This document shows positions 28,655-37,562 of a stretch of 64,000 nucleotides of DNA, piece after piece. The number at the start of each line of letters is the position of its first letter. Position 1 is the first letter of the stretch. The stretch spans positions 1 through 64,000 of the forward strand of contig NZ_ATZA01000020.1 of assembly GCF_000427965.1 (NCBI RefSeq), given 5' to 3'. Position numbers and translations under genes: made by a program. The stretch comes from Olivibacter sitiensis DSM 17696. Lineage in GTDB: Bacteria; Bacteroidota; Bacteroidia; Sphingobacteriales; Sphingobacteriaceae. The notes beneath the pieces are model-generated. The model worked only from the letters and a program-made list of their open reading frames with translations, had not been told where the DNA came from and made no database searches.

Positions 28655-29890
28655 TTATTCAAATTCGGCGTTCAGGATGTCGATCACATCTTCTACGGTG
28701 CTCTCTTCCAAATCCGTGCGTCTCACAAGTTCCGTAACGTCCAAAGCCAAGATGGATTTTGCAGTATCCAGACCTACCCGTTTGAACTCGTCAATGATCC
28801 ATCCTTCGATTTCATCTGCGAATTCGTCGAGATCCACATCTTCCTCATTGTCATGATCCTGGCGATATACGTCAATCTCATATCCCGTCAATTTACCGGC
28901 AAGCTTAATGTTGTGTCCGCCACGTCCTATGGCTAAGGATACTTGATCTGCTTCCAGGTAAACGGCCGCTCTCTTATGTTCCTCGTCCAGCTTGATATTG
29001 TTGATACGGGCGGGACTCAGTGCGCGTTGGATATACAATGAGCTGTTCGTCGTAAAATTGATTACGTCAATATTTTCGTTTCTAAGTTCGCGGACGATAC
29101 CGTGGATACGGGAACCCTTCATGCCCACACAAGCTCCTACTGGGTCTATGCGGTCATCATAAGATTCCACAGCTACTTTCGCACGTTCTCCTGGTTCGCG
29201 AACGATTTTTTTGATGGTAATCAACCCATCAAATATTTCGGGGACTTCCAATTCAAATAGGCGCTGTAGGAACTCTGGCGCTGTTCTGGAAATGATGATC
29301 TTTGGCGTGGTATTCATCATATCCACTTTGTGCACTACTGCGCGAATGGTATCCCCTTTCTTGAAATAGTCCGCAGGGATTTGTTCCGATTTGGGGAGGA
29401 TAAGCTCATTGCCTTCGTCATCCAATATAAGGCTTTCCTTCTTCCACGTTTGGTATACTTCTCCGGTGACTATTTCGCCGACGCGATCTTTGTACTTCTT
29501 GAAAATCTCATCTTTTTCCAGTTCCAACACCTTCGATACCAAAGTTTGCCTAGCGGCCAAAATAGCTCTGCGGCCAAAGCTTTCCAAGGTGATTTCTTCG
29601 ATGAAATCATCTCCGACTTCTAAATCCGGATCTACTTTCCTTGCTTCGGATAGTTCGATTTCCAGGTCATCGTCTTCCGAAAATTCGTCTTCTACGACTA
29701 CCCGAGTACGGTAAATTTCCAAGTCGCCGTTGTCGGGGTTCACAATGACGTCACAGTTTTCGTCGGTGTTGAATTTTTTTCGGATCATACTCCGAAATAC
29801 TTCCTCTAGAACACTGATTACCGTTGGACGGTCGATGTTTTTGAAGTCCTTAAACTCCTGAAATGAGTCGATTAAATTGATGTTGCTCAT
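28655..29890 (-). CDS. nusA: Transcription factor NusA
   Basis: 411 residues. N-terminal RNAP-binding domain, S1 domain (RVGEIVTGEVYQ), and KH domains (EPGERAKVAVESYD, GACVGMKGSRIHGI, AIGRGGHNIKLAGKL). A short acidic C-terminus replaces the repeats of E. coli NusA. It modulates pausing, termination and antitermination. It lies 4 nt after rimP and upstream of infB. Confidence 0.97.
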   Translation of the reverse strand: MSNINLIDSFQEFKDFKNIDRPTVISVLEEVFRSMIRKKFNTDENCDVIVNPDNGDLEIYRTRVVVEDEFSEDDDLEIELSEARKVDPDLEVGDDFIEEITLESFGRRAILAARQTLVSKVLELEKDEIFKKYKDRVGEIVTGEVYQTWKKESLILDDEGNELILPKSEQIPADYFKKGDTIRAVVHKVDMMNTTPKIIISRTAPEFLQRLFELEVPEIFDGLITIKKIVREPGERAKVAVESYDDRIDPVGACVGMKGSRIHGIVRELRNENIDVINFTTNSSLYIQRALSPARINNIKLDEEHKRAAVYLEADQVSLAIGRGGHNIKLAGKLTGYEIDVYRQDHDNEEDVDLDEFADEIEGWIIDEFKRVGLDTAKSILALDVTELVRRTDLEESTVEDVIDILNAEFE

Positions 29891-29894
29891 TTTG

Positions 29895-30368
29895 TTATTT
29901 GAATGAAATTATAACCTTTATTTCTGCTATTTCGTCAATTGCCTTGCTCACTTGCTTGGCATATGCCTTTTTTCCTTTTTCCTTTACGCTTGTTTCCAGC
30001 ACTATTTTGTCGGGAGTGACTTCCAGTAGCACGCCCTCTATGCGCTCTCCCTCTTTTGTCTTAAGAGCTATCGTCCTCCCGGTATTTTTTACATATTGCC
30101 TATGCAGGAGTAAAGGGCTGTCTATGCCAGGCGAGGACACTTCGAGGTTATAAGCCTGCTCTATTAGTGCTTCTTCCTCCAAGTGATAGCCTACATGCCT
30201 GCTTATGGCGGCGCAATCCTGAATATTGATGCCTTCATCACCGTCTACACAGATGGCAAGCCTGCCATTTTTCTGTAGCGATATGCTTACCAAAAACAAG
30301 TCTGGCCTGTCCGATATTTTTTCCTCTACGAGCTCTCTTACCCTGTCTTCTACTTTCATCAAAAACAT
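29895..30368 (-). CDS. rimP: Ribosome maturation factor RimP
   Basis: 157 residues from ATG 30368, or 154 from ATG 30359 (MKVEDRVRELVEE). Signatures are LEVSSPGIDSPL and the C-terminal Sm-like domain (RIEGVLLEVTPDKIVLE). It supports 30S maturation. It is first in the rimP-nusA-infB operon, with a terminator-like hairpin ending 8 nt before its start. Confidence 0.95.
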   Translation of the reverse strand: MFLMKVEDRVRELVEEKISDRPDLFLVSISLQKNGRLAICVDGDEGINIQDCAAISRHVGYHLEEEALIEQAYNLEVSSPGIDSPLLLHRQYVKNTGRTIALKTKEGERIEGVLLEVTPDKIVLETSVKEKGKKAYAKQVSKAIDEIAEIKVIISFK

Positions 30369-30376
30369 GCATAATG

Positions 30377-30411
30377 AAAAAGAGGGGCCTAAATTGGGGT
30401 CCCCTCTTTTT
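30377..30411 (-). terminator. Terminator-like hairpin in the rimP leader
   Basis: An 11-bp perfect stem AAAAAGAGGGG (30377-30387) with CCCCTCTTTTT (30401-30411) and a 13-nt loop. On the minus strand it ends in five U, 8 nt before the rimP ATG. It lies downstream of the promoter at 30422-30452, so it is inside the operon's leader, and it also terminates the upstream holin-like gene. Confidence 0.8.
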
Positions 30412-30421
30412 AAAGATTATG

Positions 30422-30452
30422 CAAATATAAAGCTTTTCTTTGGGAATTCAAA
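30422..30452 (-). promoter_or_regulatory. Promoter of rimP-nusA-infB
   Basis: On the minus strand, TTTG (30452-30449), 19 nt, then TATATTTG (30429-30422): a full consensus match. Transcription should begin near 30415, immediately before the leader hairpin. Confidence 0.8.
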
Positions 30453-30518
30453 ATCTTTGAACCTAAGGAGAAAAGACATTCTTGCGGGCAAATTGCGCTT
30501 AAAGACAAAATCGCCCGT

Positions 30519-30872
30519 TTAGTCTGCCTTATTCGTGCCAAAGAGGCTACCAAAGATCATCTGGAAGAAAGCCGTCAATAATGCAAACAATGCCGCCCAC
30601 CAAAAATTGTCTACCACAAAATTGGGCTTTAGGAAATAACTCGTGAGCTGTACCATCAAAACAGTGATGATGAACGAGATCAATCCCAATGTGAGCAGGT
30701 TGAGCGGAAAAGTGAAAAATCGCAAAATGGTACCAATGGTGGCATTGACAAATGCGATGATAAATCCTGCTAATAAAGCATACAAGAAACCGGAAACATG
30801 TGCTCCGGGTAGGATATAGGCAGCTAACAAAATGCTTATTCCCGTAATGAAAAGGTCTACTATAAATTTCAT
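30519..30872 (-). CDS. Phage-holin-family four-helix membrane protein
   Basis: 117 residues with four hydrophobic helices: IVDLFITGISILLAAYI, FLYALLAGFIIAFVN, LLTLGLISFIITVLM and WWAALFALLTAFFQMIF. This matches the mycobacterial-type 'phage holin family' (superfamily IV), which is widespread on chromosomes and not by itself a sign of prophage. No phage gene is nearby. Function unknown. It ends upstream of the rimP promoter. Confidence 0.8.
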   Translation of the reverse strand: MKFIVDLFITGISILLAAYILPGAHVSGFLYALLAGFIIAFVNATIGTILRFFTFPLNLLTLGLISFIITVLMVQLTSYFLKPNFVVDNFWWAALFALLTAFFQMIFGSLFGTNKAD

Positions 30873-31042
30873 TTTGATGTCGATTAATTATTGTTTTATG
30901 TAAAGTAAAAAAAAGTACGTTTTGTTTGAACGGAAGATTTTTTTTCTTGTAGAAATTTAATTTGGATATTTTGTCGCTGTTTGGCTTCTGCGCTGAATAG
31001 ATCGATACACGCCATAAAAAATGAAATTCTAATTACTTGTAC

Positions 31043-31050
31043 TATATTTG
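31043..31050 (+). promoter_or_regulatory. -7 element of the lactonase/lacI genes
   Basis: TATATTTG matches TAnnTTTG, 35 nt before the lactonase ATG. The -33 position lacks a good TTTG. Confidence 0.5.
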
Positions 31051-31085
31051 GAAAATATACTAAAGGTTTAATCATAAATTTATAT

Positions 31086-32219
31086 ATGTCGCACTTGCTT
31101 AAAACCACGATTTGCTTGGTGTTTTCACTATTGACCTATGGTCTTTCCATTGCGCAAACGTATAACTTGTTGGTGGGTACTTATACCAAGCCATCTGCAG
31201 GAGAGGGAATTTACGTGTATTCATTTGACGGAAAAACAGGAAATGCTGTTTTCCGGAGTATGGTACGTACGGAACATCCTTCCTTTTTAGCCTTGGCAAA
31301 CAGCAAGCGGTACCTATATGCTGTCAATGAACAGGGCAACGGCAAAGGAGCGGTTAGCGCCTTTTCGTACAATCGTTATAGTGGAGAATTACGTTTTGTA
31401 GATAGCCAGTATACCGAGGGCGATGCGCCATGCCATATTTCCATTGATAAGAAAGACCAGACGGTTGTCGTATCAAACTACAGCGGGGGAAATTTGAGTG
31501 TCTTTGGCGTTGAACCCAATGGTACCTTGTCTCCCATAGTGCAAAAAGAACAGTACTATGGTTCCAGTGTCAATCGCGACAGGCAGGAAAAATCCCATGT
31601 TCATTCGGCTTTTTTTACACCGAGCAACCAACAGCTCTTGGTTCAGAACTTGGGTACGGATAAGATCTATATCTATCCATTTAATAAACGGGATAGAAAA
31701 AGGCCGGTGGAGTTGGATAAGGTAAAAGAGATAGACGTGAAGCCAGGAAGTGGGCCCCGACATGTTGCCATAAACAAGAAGGGAAACCATATATACTTGG
31801 TTACCGAGATGATTCCTTTGGTACAGGTTTATAAAATGGAAAAAGGAACCTTTGATCTGGTGCAGGAAGAGAGCATTGTTGAATCGGGCTTTGCGGGCAC
31901 GGTGGGGGCTGCGGACATTAAGCTGAGTCCGGACGGAAAGTTTCTTTATGCCTCCAATAGAGGAGATGCCAATGACATGAGCATTTTTTCGATAGACAAG
32001 AAAACTGGTAAGCTCACCTTTTTGAAGCGGATATCGACATTGGGCAAAGGTCCGCGAAATTTTGCGATGACGCCAGACGGCAAGTATCTGCTTGTGGCAC
32101 ATCAGTATACAAATGATGTCGTGGTGTTTGCGCGCGATAAGAAATCGGGATTGCTTGAATATACCGGAAAGAAAATCGAGGTGGGAGCGCCCGTTTGTTT
32201 GGTCTTCGATAAATTATAG
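31086..32219 (+). CDS. Secreted lactonase (6-phosphogluconolactonase-like beta-propeller)
   Basis: 377 residues from ATG 31086, chosen because it gives a signal peptide ending LSIAQ. The seven-blade YbhE/Lactonase pattern is clear: NLLVGTYTKP, HPSFLALANSKRYLYAVNE, GPRHVAINKKGNHIYLV, LSPDGKFLYASNRG and GPRNFAMTPDGKYLLVA. The signal peptide argues for a periplasmic sugar-lactone hydrolase rather than the cytosolic pentose-phosphate enzyme. The LacI-type regulator begins 11 nt later and uronate genes follow, so an aldono- or uronolactone substrate is plausible. Confidence 0.88.
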   Translation: MSHLLKTTICLVFSLLTYGLSIAQTYNLLVGTYTKPSAGEGIYVYSFDGKTGNAVFRSMVRTEHPSFLALANSKRYLYAVNEQGNGKGAVSAFSYNRYSGELRFVDSQYTEGDAPCHISIDKKDQTVVVSNYSGGNLSVFGVEPNGTLSPIVQKEQYYGSSVNRDRQEKSHVHSAFFTPSNQQLLVQNLGTDKIYIYPFNKRDRKRPVELDKVKEIDVKPGSGPRHVAINKKGNHIYLVTEMIPLVQVYKMEKGTFDLVQEESIVESGFAGTVGAADIKLSPDGKFLYASNRGDANDMSIFSIDKKTGKLTFLKRISTLGKGPRNFAMTPDGKYLLVAHQYTNDVVVFARDKKSGLLEYTGKKIEVGAPVCLVFDKL

Positions 32220-32230
32220 ACCAATATGCC

Positions 32231-33289
32231 ATGGCTGTGGGTAAAAAAGAACAACGTTCCAAGAAAACGGGGGCCAGTATAGTAGATATTGCCGAGGCGT
32301 TGAACATATCTGCTGCCACGGTGTCGCGCGCGCTTAATGGTCATGCTCGCATAAGTGAAGAGACAAAAAGGAAGGTCAAGAAGAAAGCCCAGGAAATGGG
32401 CTATGTTGTCAATCGAATGGCTTCCTCCCTTCGTAAAAATCGCTCGGGTATCGTGGGCTTGATCGTGCCCAGGATATCCATGCATTTCCATACTGTTTTC
32501 ATTACTTCTTTACAGCGTCTGCTTCAAGAGGCTGGATATCGCCTAATGATTGCCCAATCGGATGATGACGGCACCTTGGAGCGAGATTTGGTGGAAGCCA
32601 TGTTCTCATCCAGGGTAGATGCATTGGTTATTTCTCTTTCCCTGACATCGGAAGACTATAGCGTTTTCGACAATTTCATAGAAAATCGAATCCCAGTGGT
32701 CTTTTATGACAGGGTGCCGCTGAAGCCGATACCTTATACATACACTTTTGTAGGCGACGATTTTGGAGGAGGATATGCGGTAGCTCGGCATTTGGCAGGC
32801 TTGGGTGCAAAGAAGATCGCTTACATCTCAGGTCCGCTGAGCTGTAACTTGTATCGCGATCGCACGCTTGGTTTCCTAAAGGGCCTACAGGATGAAAGTC
32901 TGTCACTCAAAGACGAGTGGGTGTTTTATCAAGAGCTGACGGTAGAAAATGCACGGAAAAGCATAGAGCTGCTCTTTGCTAAGCGTACGAAGCCCGATGC
33001 CATCTTTGCCGCCAATGATAATACCGCCATTACCATATTGGAATTTGCTAGAAAAGAGAGGATAGCTGTCCCCCATGATTTGAAGATAGTGGGGTATAGC
33101 AATGATCCCAAAGCAGCTATTATCAGCCCGGCTATAACGACCGTAGACCAATACCCCGAAGAAATGGCCAACAAAGTGTCCCAACTCATATTGAAGGTGC
33201 TTCATAAGCAAGAGCAATTAACGGAAAAGCCCTTGCCAGTGGTTACTCCTGTACAGCTGCTGATTAAAGGTAGTACGGACAGGGCTTAG
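32231..33289 (+). CDS. LacI-family transcriptional regulator
   Basis: 352 residues. HTH at about 17-40 (SIVDIAEALNISAATVSRALNG), hinge helix (MASSLRKNRSGIVGLIVP), then a periplasmic-binding-protein-like sensor domain (VFYDRV, ISGPLSCNLYRDRTLGF, AIFAANDNTAI, ITTVDQY). It likely represses the kdu genes and is released by a uronate-derived ligand. A consensus LacI-type operator lies 28 nt downstream of the gene, before kduI. Confidence 0.92.
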   Translation: MAVGKKEQRSKKTGASIVDIAEALNISAATVSRALNGHARISEETKRKVKKKAQEMGYVVNRMASSLRKNRSGIVGLIVPRISMHFHTVFITSLQRLLQEAGYRLMIAQSDDDGTLERDLVEAMFSSRVDALVISLSLTSEDYSVFDNFIENRIPVVFYDRVPLKPIPYTYTFVGDDFGGGYAVARHLAGLGAKKIAYISGPLSCNLYRDRTLGFLKGLQDESLSLKDEWVFYQELTVENARKSIELLFAKRTKPDAIFAANDNTAITILEFARKERIAVPHDLKIVGYSNDPKAAIISPAITTVDQYPEEMANKVSQLILKVLHKQEQLTEKPLPVVTPVQLLIKGSTDRA

Positions 33290-33316
33290 TGTTTTTGGTC
33301 TGTTTTGATTTCTTTG

Positions 33317-33356
33317 TGTAAACGTTTGCATAGTTGTGTCGTAAATACTACCTTAG
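33317..33356 (+). promoter_or_regulatory. LacI-type operator overlapping the kduI promoter
   Basis: TGTAAACGTTTGCA (33317-33330) fits the LacI/GalR-family operator TGnAAnCGnTTnCA exactly. Its TTTG (33325-33328) is also the -33 element, followed after 20 nt by TACCTTAG (33349-33356), one mismatch from TAnnTTTG. Binding would block the promoter. The regulator gene directly upstream is the natural candidate. Confidence 0.75.
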
Positions 33357-33446
33357 CTTTCCAAAGGCCAATTTGCCCAGATAATGAATTGTCTTGCATA
33401 AGAGTAGACTGTCTGATAAATTTTACCAAACATAACAACTTATAAC

Positions 33447-34289
33447 ATGGGGATATTATATAATAGCCGATATGCATCTAGTCCCACGGAGGTGATGGGG
33501 ATGGATACAGAAGCTTTACGCGATCATTTTTTGATAGATAAACTTTTTGTTGCTGATGAGATTCATTTGACGTACACGCATTTTGATCGCTATATAGCTG
33601 GCGGGGCGATGCCGGTAGCTGGAGGGCTGCCCCTGGAGGCGATAGCGCCTTTAAAAGCCGATTATTTTTTGGAGCGTCGTGAGTTGGGGCTTATCAACAT
33701 TGGCGGAGCAGGCAGGGTGGAAGTTGATGGGCTAGTCTACGAAATTGGTCATAAGGAGGCGCTCTATGTAGGCCGTGGCTCTAAACTTGTGGTGTTCAGC
33801 AGCGATGACAGCAACAGTCCAGCCAAGTTTTATATCAATTCTGCGCCTGCCCATTGTTCCTATCCTACAAAAAAGGTGACCAAGGCCGAGGCCGAAATCG
33901 TAGAGCTAGGTTCGTTAGAGACAGCCAATCATAGGATTATCAATAAATTGTTGATAGCGGGTGTAGTGGAAACCTGCCAGCTGCAAATGGGGATGACCGA
34001 ATTGAAACCCGGCAGCGTATGGAATACCATGCCCGCCCATACACATGATAGGCGTATGGAAGTTTATTGTTATTTTGAGGTGCCCCAGGGACAGTCTGTG
34101 TGTCATTTTATGGGAAAACCCAACGAAACTAGGCATATATGGATGCAGAATGAGCAGGCCGTTATTTCGCCACCCTGGTCTATACATGCCGGTGCAGGAA
34201 CTTCAAACTATACTTTTATATGGGGTATGGCCGGTGAAAACCTGGATTATGGCGATATGGATGCTTGTGCTATCACGGATTTGAAATAG
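33447..34289 (+). CDS. kduI: 5-dehydro-4-deoxy-D-glucuronate isomerase
   Basis: 280 residues, typical length. It converts 5-keto-4-deoxyuronate to 3-deoxy-D-glycero-2,5-hexodiulosonate in pectin and glycosaminoglycan breakdown. The cupin metal site is visible as [12 protein letters not shown] (two His and Glu), with a later His in PPWSIHAG. N-terminal [20 protein letters not shown] is characteristic. First gene behind the operator/promoter; DUF4861 and kduD follow. Confidence 0.96.
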   Translation: MGILYNSRYASSPTEVMGMDTEALRDHFLIDKLFVADEIHLTYTHFDRYIAGGAMPVAGGLPLEAIAPLKADYFLERRELGLINIGGAGRVEVDGLVYEIGHKEALYVGRGSKLVVFSSDDSNSPAKFYINSAPAHCSYPTKKVTKAEAEIVELGSLETANHRIINKLLIAGVVETCQLQMGMTELKPGSVWNTMPAHTHDRRMEVYCYFEVPQGQSVCHFMGKPNETRHIWMQNEQAVISPPWSIHAGAGTSNYTFIWGMAGENLDYGDMDACAITDLK

Positions 34290-34323
34290 GAATAGTTTGA
34301 GATCAAGGAAATAGAAGCTGAAT

Positions 34324-35454
34324 ATGGAGAAGATTTTTAGGGGCATAATGCTATGCCTATTATGTACGGGACTATTATCTTGCGCGGATCGCAAAAGCAG
34401 TTATATCGTCGTTTCTAATGCCCTAGGAGTGGACAGAAAGGAGCTCGTAAGCATTGATTATGTCTCTTTTAAGGATGCTTTTGGAAGTGATACCGTGTTT
34501 CGTTTAATGGAACAGGGGTCTGGCAAGGAATTGCCGTATCAATTGGAAAGGCTTGGAGGGAAGGAGGTCAAGAATGTATTGGTATGGGTTGAGCTTGCTG
34601 CCAATGACAGTATTCGTATTGAAGTAGAAAAGGCAGCTGCGGCGCCTGTTGAAGCGCGGACCTATGCCCGTTACGTGCCGGAGCGAAAAGACGATTTTGC
34701 TTGGGAAAACGACAAAGTTGCCTTCCGTATGTATGGCAAGGCCTTAGAAGACTTTCCTGCAGAAAATGCACATGGCACCGATGTATGGGCCAAACGGACA
34801 TCAAAATTGGTAGTGGATGAATGGTACAAGACCGGCGATTATCACCAGGATCATGGAGAAGGGTTGGATTATTATTCCGTAGGTTTGACCTTGGGAGCAG
34901 GAGATATTGCTCCTTTTGTGAACGGGAAGATTAGCTATCCTAAGCACTACAATCGATATGAATTGTTGGATAACGGACCATTGAGGAGTACGTTCAAGTT
35001 GTTTTATGAGCCTTGGAATGTAGGTGATAAGGAGGTGGTGGTAGAAAAAACGATCAGTATAGACGCTGGCTCTCAACTTAATAAAGTGGAGGCAGTATTC
35101 CGTTTTGATGGACAGGATGTACTGCCCGTGGTAGCAGGCATTGTATTGCGCGGCGATAAGGGGCAGGTTATAAAAGACCAAACCAAAGGCATTGCGGCCT
35201 ATTGGGAGCCGCAACATGATGACGATGGGATTTTGGGAATAGCCGTACTCTCTGCCGTTCCTGCAACGAAGATATTCGAGGAGGAAGAACAGCTGTTGTC
35301 ACTTTATACCGCTAGGAATGGAGAGCCCATCACCTATTATAATGGAGCGGCTTGGAATAAAGCCGGGAAGATAAAAACGGAGGAAGAATGGACAGAATAC
35401 TTGGAGGACTATTTGCTCAGATTGAATCAACCATTGATTGTAACGGTTAAATAA
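34324..35454 (+). CDS. DUF4861 family lipoprotein, uronate/pectin locus
   Basis: 376 residues with lipobox GLLSC near residue 20. The body is beta-rich, with YARYVPERKDDFAWENDKVAFRMYG and the acidic/His stretch YHQDHGEGLDYY, as in DUF4861 proteins of pectin utilisation loci. Activity on unsaturated rhamnogalacturonan-type products has been proposed for relatives; I treat it as uncertain. It lies between kduI (34 nt) and kduD (14 nt). Confidence 0.82.
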   Translation: MEKIFRGIMLCLLCTGLLSCADRKSSYIVVSNALGVDRKELVSIDYVSFKDAFGSDTVFRLMEQGSGKELPYQLERLGGKEVKNVLVWVELAANDSIRIEVEKAAAAPVEARTYARYVPERKDDFAWENDKVAFRMYGKALEDFPAENAHGTDVWAKRTSKLVVDEWYKTGDYHQDHGEGLDYYSVGLTLGAGDIAPFVNGKISYPKHYNRYELLDNGPLRSTFKLFYEPWNVGDKEVVVEKTISIDAGSQLNKVEAVFRFDGQDVLPVVAGIVLRGDKGQVIKDQTKGIAAYWEPQHDDDGILGIAVLSAVPATKIFEEEEQLLSLYTARNGEPITYYNGAAWNKAGKIKTEEEWTEYLEDYLLRLNQPLIVTVK

Positions 35455-35468
35455 AAATAAGAACATAT

Positions 35469-36239
35469 ATGGGAATAATTGATAGTTTCTCTTTGGAAGG
35501 CAAAATCGCCTTAGTGTCGGGATGCAAACGTGGCATAGGCAAGGGAATGGCCATCGCGCTGGCGCAAGCGGGTGCCGATATCATCGGCGTGTCGGCCTCT
35601 TTGGAGCTGGAGGGTAGCGAAGTGGCCCAAGCTGTACAGGCCGAAGGAAGGAAATTTTATGCATATCAATGTGATTTTTCGAATAGAGAGTCGTTATATC
35701 TATTCATAGGGAAGTTGAAGGTAGACCACCCTGTCATTGATATTTTGATCAATAATGCAGGTACGATACTACGCGAACCGGCAGTCAGCCATAGCGACGC
35801 CTACTGGGATGAGGTAATCGGCATCAATCAAACGTCGCAATTTATCCTCACGAGGGAAATAGGGCGAGATATGGTGGCCAGAGGGTATGGCAAGATTATT
35901 TTTACGGCTTCTCTGCTCACATTTCAAGGGGGCATTAATGTGCCGAGTTATGCGGCCTCCAAAGGGGCTGTTGGGCAGCTGACCAAGGCATTCGCCAATG
36001 AATGGGCTGGAAAGGGTGTGAACGTAAATGCAATAGCACCTGGATATATTGCCACGGATAATACAACAGCGCTTCGTGCTGATGAAGCTAGAAGTAGATC
36101 CATTTTGGAGAGAATACCTGCAGGCAGGTGGGGCACGCCAGAGGATTTCATGGGCCCCGTGGTGTTCTTGGCCTCCGATGCTTCGTCTTACGTACACGGC
36201 ACCATTCTCACCGTCGATGGTGGATGGATGGGTAGGTAG
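35469..36239 (+). CDS. kduD: 2-dehydro-3-deoxy-D-gluconate 5-dehydrogenase (SDR)
   Basis: 256 residues, classical SDR: nucleotide motif GCKRGIG near 18, NNAG near 95, Ser in TASLLTFQGG, catalytic YAASK, and the end motif VHGTILTVDGGWMGR typical of KduD. It reduces the KduI product to 2-keto-3-deoxygluconate. Last gene of the kduI-DUF4861-kduD set; the kinase and aldolase that would follow in the pathway are not in the window. Confidence 0.93.
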   Translation: MGIIDSFSLEGKIALVSGCKRGIGKGMAIALAQAGADIIGVSASLELEGSEVAQAVQAEGRKFYAYQCDFSNRESLYLFIGKLKVDHPVIDILINNAGTILREPAVSHSDAYWDEVIGINQTSQFILTREIGRDMVARGYGKIIFTASLLTFQGGINVPSYAASKGAVGQLTKAFANEWAGKGVNVNAIAPGYIATDNTTALRADEARSRSILERIPAGRWGTPEDFMGPVVFLASDASSYVHGTILTVDGGWMGR

Positions 36240-36270
36240 ATAGGGGTCGCAAAAACAAGATAGATTGGCA

Positions 36271-37410
36271 TTAGGCGAGAGATTGCACTTCGTCGATTAT
36301 CTGCATATAATACGCCTCATATTGAGGCAGAACATACTTCAGGTCGAAATCTTGAGCTCTCTTGAAGGCATTTTCCTTGAACTGGCTCAAGATCTCCTCA
36401 TTGCTGAGGATGTATAGTGCATGTTGGGCCATGGCATCGATATCGCCTATAGGATCTATATATCCGGAGAATCCATCCTGATTTAGTTCTGGCAGGCCTC
36501 CCGCGTCGGACGAGATAACCGGTACATGGCAGGCCATGGCCTCCAAAGCAGCCAGCCCGAAGCTTTCGGATTCGGAAGGAATGAGAAAAAGATCGGATAC
36601 AGATAGGATATCCTCAATGGCATCCTGTTTGCCTAGAAAACGGACGTCATTGCACACATCAAGCTCGCGGCAGAGTTGCTCCGAATAAACCCTATCTGGC
36701 CCATCACCCACCATAAGCAGCTTACAAGGGATCACATCCCTTACCTTGTGGAATACTCGAATGACGTCTTGGGTTCTTTTGACTTTCCTGAAATTGGAAG
36801 TATGTACCAAAATGCGCTCATTTTCCGGAGCAATCGCCTTTTTGAAATGGTCGGCACGTTTGCGATGGAAACGATTGAAATCTATAAAATTGTAAATGAC
36901 TTTTATGTCGCGCTTGATGTCAAAGTGGGCAAAAGTATCCTCCCTAAGATTGTTTGATACCGCGGTGACACCATCCGATTTATTGATAGAGAAAGTAACC
37001 ACGGGATTGTAGCTAGGATCTTTTCCCACCAAGGTAATATCTGTGCCGTGAAGGGTGGTGACGACAGGGATATGGATGCCATAAGTTGCCAGTATTTGTT
37101 TAGCCATGAAGGCAGCCGAAGCATGGGGAATAGCATAGTGAACGTGCAGGATATCCAGTTGCTCAAATCTTACTACATCTACCAGCTTACTTGCCAGCGC
37201 GAGTTCGTAAGGGGGGAAATCAAATAGGGGGTACTTGGAAATGCTTACTTCATGATAGAACAAGTTGGCGGAAAAGAAATCCAACCGCGCGGGCTGGCTA
37301 TAGGTAATAAAATGCACCTGATGCCCATTCGCCGCAAGTGCTTTTCCCAACTCGGTGGCAACCACACCGCTTCCCCCAAAGGTAGGGTAGCATACTATTC
37401 CTATTTTCAT
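36271..37410 (-). CDS. bshA: N-acetyl-alpha-D-glucosaminyl L-malate synthase (bacillithiol)
   Basis: 379 residues, GT4 family. MKIGIVCYPTFGGSGVVATELG and HVHYAIPHASAAFMAKQI are close to BshA, and the GT-B donor site shows SESESFGLAALEAMACHVPV. It makes the first intermediate of bacillithiol from UDP-GlcNAc and malate. It is convergent with kduD; the other bsh genes are not in the window. Confidence 0.93.
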   Translation of the reverse strand: MKIGIVCYPTFGGSGVVATELGKALAANGHQVHFITYSQPARLDFFSANLFYHEVSISKYPLFDFPPYELALASKLVDVVRFEQLDILHVHYAIPHASAAFMAKQILATYGIHIPVVTTLHGTDITLVGKDPSYNPVVTFSINKSDGVTAVSNNLREDTFAHFDIKRDIKVIYNFIDFNRFHRKRADHFKKAIAPENERILVHTSNFRKVKRTQDVIRVFHKVRDVIPCKLLMVGDGPDRVYSEQLCRELDVCNDVRFLGKQDAIEDILSVSDLFLIPSESESFGLAALEAMACHVPVISSDAGGLPELNQDGFSGYIDPIGDIDAMAQHALYILSNEEILSQFKENAFKRAQDFDLKYVLPQYEAYYMQIIDEVQSLA

Positions 37411-37562
37411 TGATTTTTCTACTATATATTCAATAACAAACTATTCCGTAAAGGGTTCTGCTGGGTAATCAATCTTCTATAGAAATTCGATATGCCCCTA
37501 GACCACTAAGAAAAGCAAAGTAAAGGTATTTTTCTGCCAATAATGTTGTGCAGAAGTCACGT

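Noticed and set aside
30519-30872. Prophage remnant suggested by the holin-family protein
   Set aside because: This four-helix family is common on chromosomes, and no endolysin, structural or integrase gene is near.
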